Below are positions 47,313 to 59,371 of a DNA stretch of 64,000 nt, in pieces (position 1 is the first letter of the stretch; the number at the start of each line of letters is the position of its first letter). The notes beneath the pieces were generated by a model. The model had not been told where the DNA came from. It saw only the letters and a list, made by a program, of their open reading frames with translations, and searched no databases. A program made the position numbers and the translations under genes. The stretch is from Cyathus striatus (Eukaryota > Basidiomycota > Agaricomycetes > Agaricales > Nidulariaceae): NCBI GenBank assembly GCA_025738555.1, contig JAOVFP010000003.1, positions 558,001 to 622,000 on the forward strand. The letters are read 5' to 3'.

Positions 47313-48140
47313 AATTTATAAACTTACTCAGTTATACAATCCCATGCACCACGAAATATTTGCTCACTCTTCATGTCATTGAGAAAATAATTACCTGCTT
47401 GCAAAGGACTTTCAAGGATTTCTTGCAATAGAATATGTTCAATATCATATCTTCCATAATCTGATAACCTTTTGGGAGAAGTTCTATGGTTCTCATGAAA
47501 ATCAAATACAGATTCTATATATTCATATAGAATTTTTTTATCATCATCATTTGATGAAATATTTAGGCAATATTCAATAGCTACAGTAAATGGCATTTGC
47601 CCAAAAATCTTACAGACATTCTCACTCAATGGAATTGCAGAATCCTACATGAAATTATACCACATGAAACTCAACTTTTAATGAAGATAATAACATAACT
47701 TACAAAGAAGTCATATGCAGATTCATCAAATTTATAAAACATACAAAATACTCTATAAAGATCATCAAAATCTCCAAATATATTCTTCAGAATAATTTTC
47801 ATTATAGCTTCTATATTTAATCCAAATTTCAATAACAACTTTTGTATTAGATTTTGATCATAATCACTTGCTTTCAAATAATGAATAAAGTGGGTATATG
47901 CATAGCAGAATGGGAGATTTTTGTCATCAATCACATGAATTGGAATTTCATTATTTACAATGATATCAACACAATGACTCCCCAGAGCTATATTAGCATT
48001 CTTCTTAGAAACATAGAAGCATTTTGATCTATCAGAGTCCTTCAGAAAATCACTGAAAGATGCATGAAAAAGAGAATATGTTCTTCATCAGACTCTGGAA
48101 CAAATACTATAGAGTGCAGATCAGCTAGATATAACAGTAG
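47313..48140 (-). pseudogene. NACHT family fragment, copy C
   Basis: Contains the end of exon 1 (from about 48140, near SDEEHI, with a frame break around 48070) down to 47701, the first intron (donor GTAAGT on the minus strand) and exon 2 (47640-47325, DSAIPLSENVCKIFGQMPFT). NTPase domain and last exons are missing. Upstream on the minus strand it meets the 3' flank belonging to copy D. Confidence 0.82.
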
Positions 48141-48189
48141 CTGAGACGAAATGACATCATAACACACACTTACAGTGCATGTATCAAAG

Positions 48190-48690
48190 TGCTATTATCA
48201 ACAGGAGGTGTACAGTGAAAAAAGTTTCATGAGGTTAGTGGATGGTAGACAAAAAATATGAACTGAGCATGAATAAGTACTGGTCCAAGTCAAGAAGGTG
48301 AGTTGAATGTGAACATAGAAATGCAATACTAGTACTAGAAAACACATAATACATATGAATACATATGAATACTGGTGAGAGAGACAAAGATAAGGACAGT
48401 AATAGAATAGAAACTGCAAAAAATAACAATGTTTGATGAAATGTATGAATGTGGATGCTATTGCTACCAGTATCATGTAAAGGTGAAGGTTGGGCTGACA
48501 CTGAACAGATGAATTGAAAGTGAGTAGGTTGAATGTCTGTTCAACCTAGGGAAAATGAGGTTGGAGTAAATGTAATGATGAATAAGAACTTTGAAGTGAA
48601 GTTCTGACACAAGACTTGATGAGATATTTATCACATTAATATCTCTTAGCATATCTTAGTAGCATAACAAGTAATGTGCCATCTGCATTC
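48190..48690 (-). repeat. duplicated 3' flank of NACHT copy D
   Basis: Reverse complement of the 3' flanks at 12569-13060 and 42051-42510. It follows the remaining part of exon 4 (48773 down to about 48700). Confidence 0.75.
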
Positions 48691-48773
48691 ACTCTATTAT
48701 AATGGCATTTGATCACTCTCAGAGTTGCAAAAATACCTTATAGCCATTTCATAGCTAGCATCTAGCTCATTCT

Positions 48774-50037
48774 CAGTAATTTACACTCCCCCAAGAGGTC
48801 TGTACGGATCTGTACGGATCCGTACAGACCTGTACAGACCTGTATAGATACCATACAGAATTTATATAGTAGCTATTATTATTATTAGAGGTGATTATTC
48901 TATATGGATTCCATACATATTCTGCATGGATTCTGTGTGGATTTATGCATTGTTGCCTTGTCACACATGTCAAGTGTAACCCTAGGTGAAAAGTGTCACA
49001 CTCTACAAAATCCATGATACACTCAATATATAGTATCATTCTCAATGCATAGTATCACACTTAATGCATAGTGTTATGCTTAATGTATAGTGTCACACTC
49101 AACACTTAGTGTCACACTCAACACTTAGTGTCACACTCAACACTTAGTGTCACACTCAACACTTAGTGTCACACTCAACACTTAGTGTCACACTCAACAC
49201 TTAGTGTCACACTCAACACTTAGTGTCACACTCAACACTTAGTGTCACACTCAACACTTAGTGTCACACTCAACACTTAGTGTCACACTCAACACTTAGT
49301 GTCACACTCAACACTTAGTGTCACACTCAACACTTAGTGTCACACTCATCACTTGGTGTTATGCTTAATGCATAGTGTCACACTCAATACTTAGTGTCAT
49401 GCTTAATGCATAGTATCACACTTAATGAATAGTGTCACATTTAATGCATAGTGTCACACTCAACGCTTAGTGTCACACTCAGCACTTAGTATCACACTCA
49501 ACAACACTTAGTATCACACTCAATGCTTAGGTATCACACTCAATGCTTAGGTGTCACACTCAATGTTTAGTGTCACACTCAATGTTTAGTGTCACACTCA
49601 ACGCTTAGTATCACACTCAACACTTAGTGTCACACTCAATGCTTAGTGTCACGCTTATAGTGTCACATTTAACATATAGTGTCACACTCAATGCTTAGTG
49701 TCACGCTTATAGTGTCACATTTAACATATAGTGTCATGCTTATAGTGTCACATTTAATGTATAGTGCCACACTCAACACCTAGTGTCATGCTTAATGCAG
49801 AGTGTCACATGCAAGGAAATAAGTATAATAAAATTCTGTACAGAATTTTCAGGTCTGTAATGCGGAATTCCTAGGAATTCTGCGTAATCCGTACGGAATT
49901 TTCGGAATCTGTGCGGAATCTGTACAGACCCAAAAAAACCCCTGCCAAAATGAAAAAAATCTGTGCAGATTCCGCACGGATTCTGTACGGATTCCGTGCA
50001 GATCCGTACAGAACACATGGCTAAGTGTAAAGAGCTC
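48774..50037. mobile_element. non-autonomous 8-bp-TSD element (KDZ-like ends) in NACHT copy D
   Basis: 1,264 bp, flanked by CTCATTCT (48766-48773) and CTCATTCC (50038-50045), an 8-bp duplication with one mismatch; copy B has the uninterrupted site. Left end CAGTAATTTACACTCCCCC; right end reads inward GAGCTCTTTACACTTAGCC. Both ends then carry an array of palindromic GTACGGATCCGTAC-like units (48785-48850 and 49835-50015). The middle is a 19-bp satellite. No transposase. Ends match those of the KDZ element at 52570-59866, so mobilisation by that family is likely. Confidence 0.85.
49010..49800. repeat. 19-bp satellite inside the element
   Basis: The unit TGTCACACTCAACACTTAG is repeated 13 times without a mismatch from 49091 to 49337, and degenerate versions (GCATAGTGTCACACTTAAT and others) extend to about 49010 and 49800. 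No spacers, so not a CRISPR. It lies exactly within one transposon. Confidence 0.95.
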
Positions 50038-51454
50038 CTCATTCCTGAATTTGAGAGTACCAAAATTTGTGATTTGGCGAGTATAATAGTGTTTATTTGC
50101 AGATATTTCACCACCTTCTATCACTTCACAATCCTAGCATACACTGTCAGAAATGTGTAAAATCACATAAATAGTACTATAATAGTAATAATAAACAGCT
50201 CACCTTTAAAAATTTGTCAATAGCTCTCATCAGTAATTGTATATTATCTTTAACAACTTCAATAGTATGCTTTGAATATCTTGTATACTGTAAGGTTGAG
50301 AAGCAGTACTCAAAATCTTGTGCAAATTCCTGAAGAAATGCTTTAAAATAGAGGGATGGTTTTATTCTTTTGAGCAAATATTTGAAGCCCAATGGAGAAA
50401 TCATATGTGACAACACTGAAGGTTCCCCATGATCACCATGAATAATTTTGCTATCATAACAAATAGTTAACATTAATGATGAAGCATTCATTAATTTTAT
50501 TAACTTACTCAGTTATACAATCCCATGCACCATGAAATATTTGCTCACTTTTCACATCATTGAGAAAATAATCACCTGCTCTCAAAGGATTTTCAAGGAT
50601 TTCTTGAAATAAAATATATCTGACAAGTACAACATCTCTCATGTCATAATCTGATATCTTTTTGGGAGAAATTCTATGGTTCCCATCAAAATCAAATATA
50701 TATTCTATATATTTATATAGAATCTTTTTATCATCATTACTTGATGAAATATCTAGCCAATATTCAATAGCTGCAGTAAATGGCATCATTCCAAAAATCT
50801 TATAGACATTCTCACTCAATGGAATTGCAGAATCCTAAATGAAATTATACCACATATGAAACTCAACTTTTAATGAAGATAATAACATAACTTACAAAAA
50901 AGGCATATGCAGATTCATCAAATTTATAAAACAAACAAAATGCTTCATAGAGATCATTAAAATTATCAAAATGTGTTCTCAGAAGAATTTTCACTATAGC
51001 TTCTATATTTGATCCACATTTCAATAACAACTTTTGTGTTAGATTTTGATCATAATCACTTGCTTTTAAATGTTTAATAAAGCAGGTATATGCATAAAAG
51101 AGCATGAGATTTTTGTGATCAACCCTGAAAATTGGAATTTCATTATTTACAATGATATCAACACAACAACTCCCCAGAGCTATATGGGCACCCTTCTCAG
51201 AAACATGGAAGTATTTTGATCTATCAGAGTCCTCCAGAAAGTCACTGAAAGATGCATGAAAGAAGTGAATAAGTTCTTCATCAGACTTTGGAACAAATAC
51301 TATAGAATGCAGATCAGCTAGATGTAACAGTAGGTGAGACTTTGACATTCCCAAAAATAAAGTCATATTATGTATCCCACCATACCAATCAAATGGAAAC
51401 ATATATGCTTGAAATATAAGTTGAATATTACAATAATTTCCTATGTTGCTAGCC

Positions 51455-52569
51455 TTTCAGAATCCAAACCTCAGAAGACCACACCCTTTAAGTTCTTTCA
51501 TCAGTTGATTTCTAACCTCCTCGCTCTGTGCATGCCATTCCTTGTCGACTAAAGAGCTAATGTTGAGCTTCACCTAGCTGATCTCTCATCTGCTTTGTCT
51601 TCCTTGGTACTCGCTGCCGGGTACTCCTACTTCGTCTACTGTGAAGAGTACTTCATCCTTGAGGATGGTGTCTGGTACGAACTCACTTACGTTCTGTGGT
51701 GAAGGCTAGTGGCCAGCCTGCATCATCTCGTTCAGGCACACTGTGATTCATCCAAATATGTGACTTACATCCTCTGGTGCGAGTTACTGTAAATGTTAAT
51801 CTGTTAAATGTGAGTCTTTTGTTGTCTATGATGATTGTGTTGCTGATGACATTTAGAGTTATGTGTGCTGCAGGATACTTATGTAGTATACATTTCTGTT
51901 GCAAGTTCAAGTTCTCATTGACAGTCTCGCGACAATGCCCGTAGACACATATCCTGACTGAGGGGGAGTGCACTTGAAGAATGAAGGGCATAGGTGGGTT
52001 AGGTGATGTGTGTGATGCTTGGTTTGGAGGGATTTACTTATCACATTTTGTTAGTTGAGATGGGATGGGATGGATGGGGGAACTGAGAGAAGCCCTGCTG
52101 GATCATATGTACCACTTAAGCCAACCCTGTACAGTAGTGTTTACATGCTTTATTGTGAGGACATGCCTCAATTGCCCATGTACACTTATGCTTAAACCAA
52201 CACTACACTGGATTTTATACAGAAATAAATGAGTTATGTTGTACCAATGAACATTTCATACCATCGGTCTCTACAAAACAATACAAATGACCTAGCTATA
52301 CAATACATATACCAAAAACCTAGAAACTATAACATTAAATCAGCAAAAAACACCAATCAAAGCAACACTCCCCAAGAGCGCCAATCACCACACACCATCC
52401 TTGGAGCAGATGCACTGCTATCAGAGGAACCAGTAAGTGCCGATGACTCGGAAGGCCTACCCAGACACTCTGCTCCCACCTGTACCGACGTCGAACTAGT
52501 AGCAACTGCATGAACATCCTTGCTCCACCTGCACACACTCCGAACTGCTAGGCACCTTCACAGTACAAG
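51455..52569 (-). repeat. right arm of the 1.1-kb inverted duplication
   Basis: Reverse complement of 36160-37255, including R1 copy c (51640-51940) and the tail of the glycoprotein-like gene (52300-52560). It ends at 52569 exactly where the KDZ element begins, while 36.2 kb continues uninterrupted, giving the empty site. Confidence 0.8.
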
Positions 52570-53268
52570 GAGCTCTTTACACTCCCCCCCCTTACACCTG
52601 AATTTCACATGAATTTCATGTGAATTAGTGAAATTCATGTGAACTTTTTACCCATTATTTTTTCAATTTTTGGGTGAGAATGCAGCAAATTATTTCACGT
52701 GAATTTCACATGAATTCTCACATTCCAGATTCACGTTCACTCTCAATTCATGTGTAATTCATGTGAATTTCACATGAAGTGTGAATGGGTGAATGGAACA
52801 CTATTCTTACTATATATAGTATAGCATATAAAAAAAAGAGCGTTCACACCAGTATTCAAACACTCTCCCTGGCAAAACCAGCCAATATTTTCCCACGAAT
52901 AGGACACTTAACTATTGTGCCATACAACCTTATTTACCAAAAGTACTATATACTATATAGTCACCATATACTCTCTACCCACCAACTGTTTTTGTGCAAC
53001 CTCAAATTACTTCCCACATGTTCACTGTTGTACCACGTATCCCCCACTGTCCTCCCACCACCACCACTACCACCATTCTGCTCCCTCTCTTTTCTCCATC
53101 CAACTTGATGTCATAGAGCACCGTTTCATGCTTGATAAGTTTTTTTCACATTGCAGATGATTGATATTGATGGATATCAATGAGTACTGAGTACTCTTTC
53201 TCTAGGATTGATTCCCCTCTCCCTCACCACTGTCGACTCTCACCATTGTCGATCTACCTGCAGTCAGG

Positions 53269-54342
53269 CTGTATGTGTCACTCCCACACATGTTTCAACT
53301 GACTATCAACTGACTCTCACCTGACTCTCATATAAGTCTCAATAGTCTCACCTGACTCTCATCTGACTCTCAACTAAGTCTCAGAAGTCAGGTTAGACTC
53401 TCATCTGACTATCATTTGACTCTCAACTGAGTCTCAAGAGTCAGGTGAGAGTCAGTTGAGACTTCTGAAATTGGTATTGGGCTTAGCTTGAATTCTTACC
53501 TGACTCACACCTGACTCTCATCTGATGTGTGACATGTTGAAAAAGGTGTGACATGTTGGAAAGAGTGTGACACATTGGAAAGAGTGTGACATGTGTGGGA
53601 AAAGTGTGACATGTTTGGAAAAGGCGTGACATGTTGGAAAATGTTGGAAAAGGTGTGACATTTGTGACATGCGTGGGAAAAAGTGTGACATGTTTGGAAA
53701 AATGTCACATATCATAGCCATTACACTTGCCACACTTTTCCAACATGTCACACTTTTTCCCACGCCTGTCACAAATGTCACACCTTTTCCAACATTTTCC
53801 AACATGTCACGCTTTTTCCAAACATGTCACACTTTTCCCACACATGTCACACTTTTTTCTATCATTTTCCGACATGTCACGCTTTTTCCATCATTTTCCA
53901 GCATGTCACACTTTTTCTAACATTTTCCAACATGTCACGCTTTTTCCATCATTTTTCAGCATGTCACACATGTCACCCCTTTTCTAACAGTTTCCAGCAT
54001 GTCACACTTTTTCCCTTGTCACATTGATCACCAATAATGTATTGACAACTTGCTTATTCAACAAACAACTATCACTGATAGTCTAATGAGAGTCCTATCA
54101 ATCTAGTCTCAAATTACTATTGAGACCTGAGTGAGAGAGGTTTGAGTTTTGTGAAAATTTATCATTTAACTCTCACCTGACTCTCACCTAACTCTCACCT
54201 AACTCTCATCTGACTGTCATTTCAGGCCAAAAATCTCAACCTACTCTCAACTGACTCTCAATCTACTCTCAGAGAGTCTCAACTGACTATCAACTGACTC
54301 TCTGATAGTCAGTTGAAACATGTGGCTAAGTGTCACGACCTC
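53269..54342. mobile_element. nested non-autonomous element with 8-bp duplication
   Basis: 1,074 bp between perfect 8-bp repeats CAGTCAGG (53261-53268 and 54343-54350). Ends are CTGTATGTGTCACTCCCAC (left) and, inward from the right, GAGGTCGTGACACTTAGCC, aligning without gaps to the ends of 48774-50037. Subterminal arrays of CTGACTCTCA-type units lie at both sides (53290-53530 and 54080-54325). Two arrays of GTGACATGTTGGAAAA units in opposite orientation fill the middle (53525-53700 and 53735-54025). No gene. Confidence 0.88.
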
Positions 54343-54350
54343 CAGTCAGG

Positions 54351-56142
54351 TAAGTCTTTTTTTAGCATGTATCTATGTTAACACAACTGACATTTTCTTA
54401 TTGATTACAGCCTCCACTCCCACATATGCGCTTCGTATCGATACAGCAATGTTGCATTCGACATGTTGACCCACCTGCAGTCATTGGTAGTTGCTTGCAG
54501 GTAAGGTTTTTTTAGCACATGTGCTAAAAAAAACCCACACATGCTTCGTATTGCTGCATTCGACACCGCAAGATACACACATTGTCAACATACTACGATG
54601 TGTCAATATGCACAAAATTGTCTTCCCCACCTCAACTTCCCTTGGTTTTGTCATCCGGTAGGGAGGGTAGTGTGTTTGGACATGTTTAGTGGGTTTATGG
54701 GGTAGTTGTGCTCAGGCAATTGGGGAGTATGGTATGTCTCCTTCCCCCTCCCCCTCCCCATGCTAACCCTCCAAGCTTCATGGGCAGCAACACATTCTAC
54801 ATCAGACCACAATAGCCCCCCTCTCAACATCTGCCCCTTTCAGCCATCTGCCTTGTCCCATGTGGGCTTATCGATGCCACGTCATTAGTTGGCAGCTTAA
54901 CTACAGCAGCCCCCCTCTCAACACCTGGCTCTTTTAGCCCCAGTGTCAATGTGAAACACTGACACTGTGTTACTGCCCCCTCCTCGATGACTCCATGCTT
55001 GCTGTGCCATCTGCTGTCCATCCAGCACTGCTCTTGTCCCTGTGGGCTTATCAATGCCACATCATCCATAGGTGGCTAACATGCGCACGTACGATGCTAG
55101 GAGGGATGCATGTGCACTGAGGCCCATTATAGAGCACTGCCTGCTTTATCCAGTTCATTGCTGGCAGGTAAGTCTTTTCAGCGCATATCTATATCCCTAC
55201 AATTGATATTTCATTATCTATTACAGCTACCATTCTCACATCGACACAGCAGTCCACCCCTTTCAGCCCCAGTATCTGGTGTACGTCTCCCCCCTCCCTC
55301 AGCCTCTGTGTGTGCATGTGTGTGTTAGCATATATCTCCTCCTCTCTTGGCATCTGTTCTGCATGCATGCATTAGTGTATGTCTCCTCCCTACCTCACTG
55401 GTTGTGTGCATGCATACATCTCCCCTATCCCTTGGCATCTGTGTCTGCATGTGTTTCCCCCCTCCCTCACTGGTGCATGCATACATCTCCCCTATCCCTC
55501 GGCATCTGTGTCTGCATGTGTCTCCCCCCTCCCTCACTGGTTGCATGCATGTGTGCATACATCTCCCCCCTCAGCATCAGTTGCATGTGTGCGTGCATGT
55601 GTCTCCCCCCTCAGCATCTGTGTCTGCATGCGTGTGTAGGTCTCCCCCCTCTCTCAGCATCTGTGTCTGCATGTGTGCATTAGCATACATCTCCCCCCTC
55701 AGCCTGTATGTGTTCATGCACCGTGCTGCATTTGTGTATTGCTAGGGGGTAGGGGGGGGAGAGATTTGAGATTTGAGGATGTTCAGAGCATCTGTGCATA
55801 GATCTGTTTGTGTATGTCCACCCTCTCCCTCGCCTGTCAGTATGTGTGTACCGTGTTGTCAATGTTACCCTTAGAATAGTCTCGGGGTCGTCAGCATGGG
55901 GAGTTGGCATAAAAAATGGTGCACATCATAGTTAAGTTTAGTATAGATAATATTAGTCTACCAATAGAACTGATTCCTGAGTCATTAAGATATTTTTGGA
56001 TAAGATCAGAAGACTGTCAACATGACATGTGTGTGTACATATGGGACACAGACTGTTGAAGGATTGTTCATTGTGTTCCCAATCTCTGAGTTCAACTTTG
56101 TTCAACTCTTTGTTTAACTCTTCCTCTGTGTTTTCAATAAAT
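54351..56142 (+). other. KDZ element 1 5' region: repeated leader-like blocks and a minisatellite
   Basis: Blocks with a splice-donor-like GCAGGTAAG and, in two of three, a downstream ATTACAG acceptor recur near 54343, 54498 and 55165, suggesting duplicated non-coding first exons. 55260-55760 is a minisatellite of GTCTCCCCCCTC..CATCTGTG..GCATGTGT units; its cysteine-rich frames are artefacts. No gene is supported before 56143. Confidence 0.45.
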
Positions 56143-56531
56143 ATGCCATCTCAAAACAGCAAAAAAAACAACAATACCCCAGTCTCACCTCCAACTTCTC
56201 ACAGTGGCTTGATTCGCAATGAGCCACCTGCATCTAAAGGCTGCAAATGCACACAATCTGGTGCAGATACCACAGCTGAACCAACTGCCAAGAAGCCTGC
56301 CATTACAGCTAGTGAAAAACAGTGGATAACAGTGCAAAGCAGGAAAAGAAAAGTGGTGGAAGGGGAAGAGGTGGGAAAAAGAGGGGGAAAAGTGGATGGT
56401 ATGTATCAACTATTTTAATTAATTTTCATAGTTCAATGTCTGACTTAAATTTAAGTAAAACTGCTGGTGATAAGGATAAGGAAGATGAAGCTGCAAGTAA
56501 TGCAGCTAATAAAGAAAAATCCAAGGCATAA
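56143..56531 (+). CDS. possible N-terminal exons of the KDZ gene
   Basis: ATG at 56143 (MPSQNSKKNNNTPVSPPTSH) runs to a donor at 56399 (GTATGT). After an intron ending at 56431, a second open piece reads SMSDLNLSKTAGDKDKEDEA and ends at 56531. The two do not join in phase with obvious sites, so either a frame break or a different splice is involved. Charged, low-complexity sequence; no domain. Confidence 0.35.
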
Positions 56532-56581
56532 GTATTTATTTCATTTGCACTATATTATTCTAATGCAATAATTTTAGTGCT

Positions 56582-59371
56582 ATGAAGAAACTCCAGGAAA
56601 TGTCAATTTCTATTGCACCACCTATGCAGTCCAAGACTGCTGGTGCTTCTGAGATTACTGAGACTTCTGAGATTACTGGGGCTCCTGAGATTACTGAAAC
56701 TTCTGAGATTACTGGGACTCCTGAGATTACTGGGACTTCTGAAATTCCTGGCCCTTCTGAAGTTCCTGGTACTTCTGAGGTCTTGGCTACAACTCCAAGC
56801 CAATCAAGTGAATCTGATGATAATAACTTTGAAGTTGGACATGCCAGTGAAACTAAGAGCATTACTCAGGATAATGATGAGGAAAATGAAGGTGATACAG
56901 AAGATAAAGACAGTGATAGCAATGGTGATAGTGATAATAATAACAATAATGATAATGATGTGGAAGAAGAAATAGAAGAAATGATTATAGATGAGAAGAA
57001 CACCAGCTTGGCACAGGTTGAGGAAGATGTGGACACAATGAGTATTGGTATGTACTATATTTTTATTTGTACCTTTTCTAAAATGTTTATAGACTCCACA
57101 TTGGCATCTGATGCCATACCTACAAAGAAAGATTTGAAGGGTGCATCCATAAAGAATAAGTAAGTAAAGTTGTGAAAGATAGCATGTTTTACTTTTAAAT
57201 TTGTATCCAATGTACTTTTAGTTATCTCTATATCTGTGTATGGCTTCTTCAAATCTATTATGCAATAGTGATGCAATATTATTGGTTGATTGCACTAGCA
57301 TATTTACCTATGGCTTATGGTATTGGACCTGAACAAGAATTTCCTATGCTGAAGTTTGCTAAATTTAGTTCATTTATTCAAGAAACATTTGGTTCAAAAA
57401 TAAGCTTATCAACTGTTTTATTTCTGCTATTTACATTAACAAAAAATGTTGAATTGCTAAATCTGCATGCAAGGCAGCAGTATCGTGAAGGAAATAATCA
57501 AAGAAGAACTCAAATCTCAAGTTGGATGAATGTATTAGCAACTACTGTTCAAACTGTTCTTGGTGATAAAACAAAGTATTTATTTTCAGAAAATGAGATT
57601 TCAACCATAGTTGATGATGATGAAATAATTTCTGAAATTGCAATTAAGCTGGATAAATTTGCAAAATTTTTAAAGCTGCATCCTTATGATGATGATGGAT
57701 TTACCCAGGAATTTGGGCCTATTTCTGAGAAAAAAATTACTCCTGTATGTCTTGTATGCCGAACATCTATGCGATGTGTTACAGTATCTTGTGAAGGTCA
57801 TTCATTAAGACAAAATTCAAAATATTCTGATATTCCTAAAGTTACTTTAATTGAAGGAACAAAATTGTACTACAACACATATATATTAACTGGTCATTGT
57901 TCAAATTGTAATACAATTTACTATGCAGATCATAAGCATATTAATATTAATGGTCAAGAGCCCCAGACAGAATATTTGAATAATGCATGCTATGTTAAAA
58001 TTGGGACACATTTATGGGTAGATCATGTATTCTCAAAAGCAGTTATGAATGCCACATATAGTTTTCATGCATCTACTGCTGCTTATGCAGAATTCTGGAC
58101 AAATAGCTATGGTGATAATAATGAGTTAAGTTGCTGACAAGTTTGGGATGCATTTATGGAAGAATCAATTTGCAATGTGAGCACAGCATCCAATAAACAA
58201 TTTGTGGTTCATGATGGTCTATCCACTAAAGATGTTACTATAAAAGCATATGAATATCTTGGAGAGAGTGGAAGAATAAATGTGGCTTCAAACCACAGCT
58301 GTGCAGAGTGTACTCAACCACTTAAATCAACTGCAGATACTATGAATAATATAAACAACAATGCAGCATCTGAAATGGCTTCTCCAGTAAAAATGGTTGT
58401 TATTGATGGTGTTGTAATGGGACCAGTTCACTGTGCAATGGAAGGCTGTTCTGCTAATGTGACCAATCACCGTGGTGGTGTATTCTGTGGATATCATAAT
58501 ATTCAATATGGAGCAAAGTGTCATGTGAAAGATTGTACCAGACAGGAGGTTCATGGTACTGAAGCATGTGAAACTCATCAAGAAATATGGAATAAACACT
58601 GTTCAAATTATAGCTCAGCAGACGAGCATTACAACATTGCAATGAGAATTTGTCTTGGCTACCTAGAATAAATTGTACCAATCAGCCACATGATGAAGAA
58701 CAGAATAATGATGATTTTTATACTCATAAAACATACTTTTCTCCAAACTGTTATTACTGTGTAGAGACAATTTGTGCTCCATGTGGTGTTGTCATTACAT
58801 GGACAAGATTTGTCAGGTCTGGATCCTCAAGACATATTTTGGAATTTTTAAATATGGTTTTTCCTGATCCTAAATTACAACCAGTATATATATGCATTGG
58901 TGAAGCATGTCTTGTTCTTTGTTTCATTGTAAACAATGCCATTCATTATATTTGGCTTGATACAAGTCGATTTGTTGCTGACAGTTATCACTATACAAAC
59001 CATAAAGCAGATGATGATCTTTGCCACACATACTGCAATCCTGCACCTAATGATGGTTCTGCTCCTAATCTTGTAGTAATTGATCATGATCATAATGGAA
59101 ATCCATATTTCAAAAGAGCTTTTAATACACAAGTGAGCTTAAGTACTTTAAGTCATATTCAATATTAATATTATTAAAGGCTTGTGAACAACTCAATGCT
59201 TGGCTTGGTGGATTTGAATCAATACTGAAAAGAATGACTGTATCAAACTTTAACTGGTTTTTGCATGCTATGTTGTTTTATCACACACAGCATGTATTAA
59301 ACAAGCAGCAAAAAAGAATGGTAAGGTTGAGTAGGAATTTATTTGAAAATGAGGAGGAAGAGTACATGTAG
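56582..59371 (+). pseudogene. KDZ transposase with CxC5/CxC6-like cysteine clusters, element 1
   Basis: An acidic leader (56582-57159) with SEITGT-type repeats splices (intron 57160-57221) to a helical region. A CxC5-like cluster follows (CLVC at about 57750, CSNC at about 57900), then a CxC6-like cluster (58430-58610: CSANVTNHRGGVFCGYH, CHVKDC), and the KDZ catalytic part. There the first catalytic Asp is Gly (CIGEACLVL, 58899-58901); the second is in VADSYHYTNHKADDDLC; the Glu is in ACEQLNAWLGGF after an intron at 59133-59179. It ends at TAG 59369-59371. Defects: TGA at 58135-58137 and a frame break near 58660. KDZ proteins are RNase H-fold transposases; the cysteine clusters are typical companions in mushrooms. 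Confidence 0.85.

Larger units (their letters stand above)
48700..51445 (-). pseudogene. NACHT family fragment, copy D, split by a transposon in exon 4
   Basis: Minus strand: exon 1 from GNIGNYCNIQ (51445) to about 50895, exon 2 (50834-50505), exon 3 (about 50450-50200), then exon 4 up to 50038. There a 1,264-bp element (48774-50037) is inserted, and exon 4 resumes at 48773. Everything upstream of GNIGNY, including the P-loop, is absent. The 8-bp flanks and the uninterrupted exon 4 of copies A and B prove the insertion. Confidence 0.85.

Noticed and set aside
49091..49337. Regular short repeats resembling a CRISPR array
   Set aside because: Units are head-to-tail without spacers, in a eukaryotic transposon, so it is a satellite.
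53505..54027. Overlapping His/Cys/Phe-rich open frames (MSHFF..CHTF repeats)
   Set aside because: They are readings of the minisatellite in several frames and both strands, with no domain or codon signal.
55110..55745. Cysteine-rich repeat proteins in three frames
   Set aside because: All frames stay open because the repeat lacks stops; a non-coding minisatellite in the transposon 5' region.
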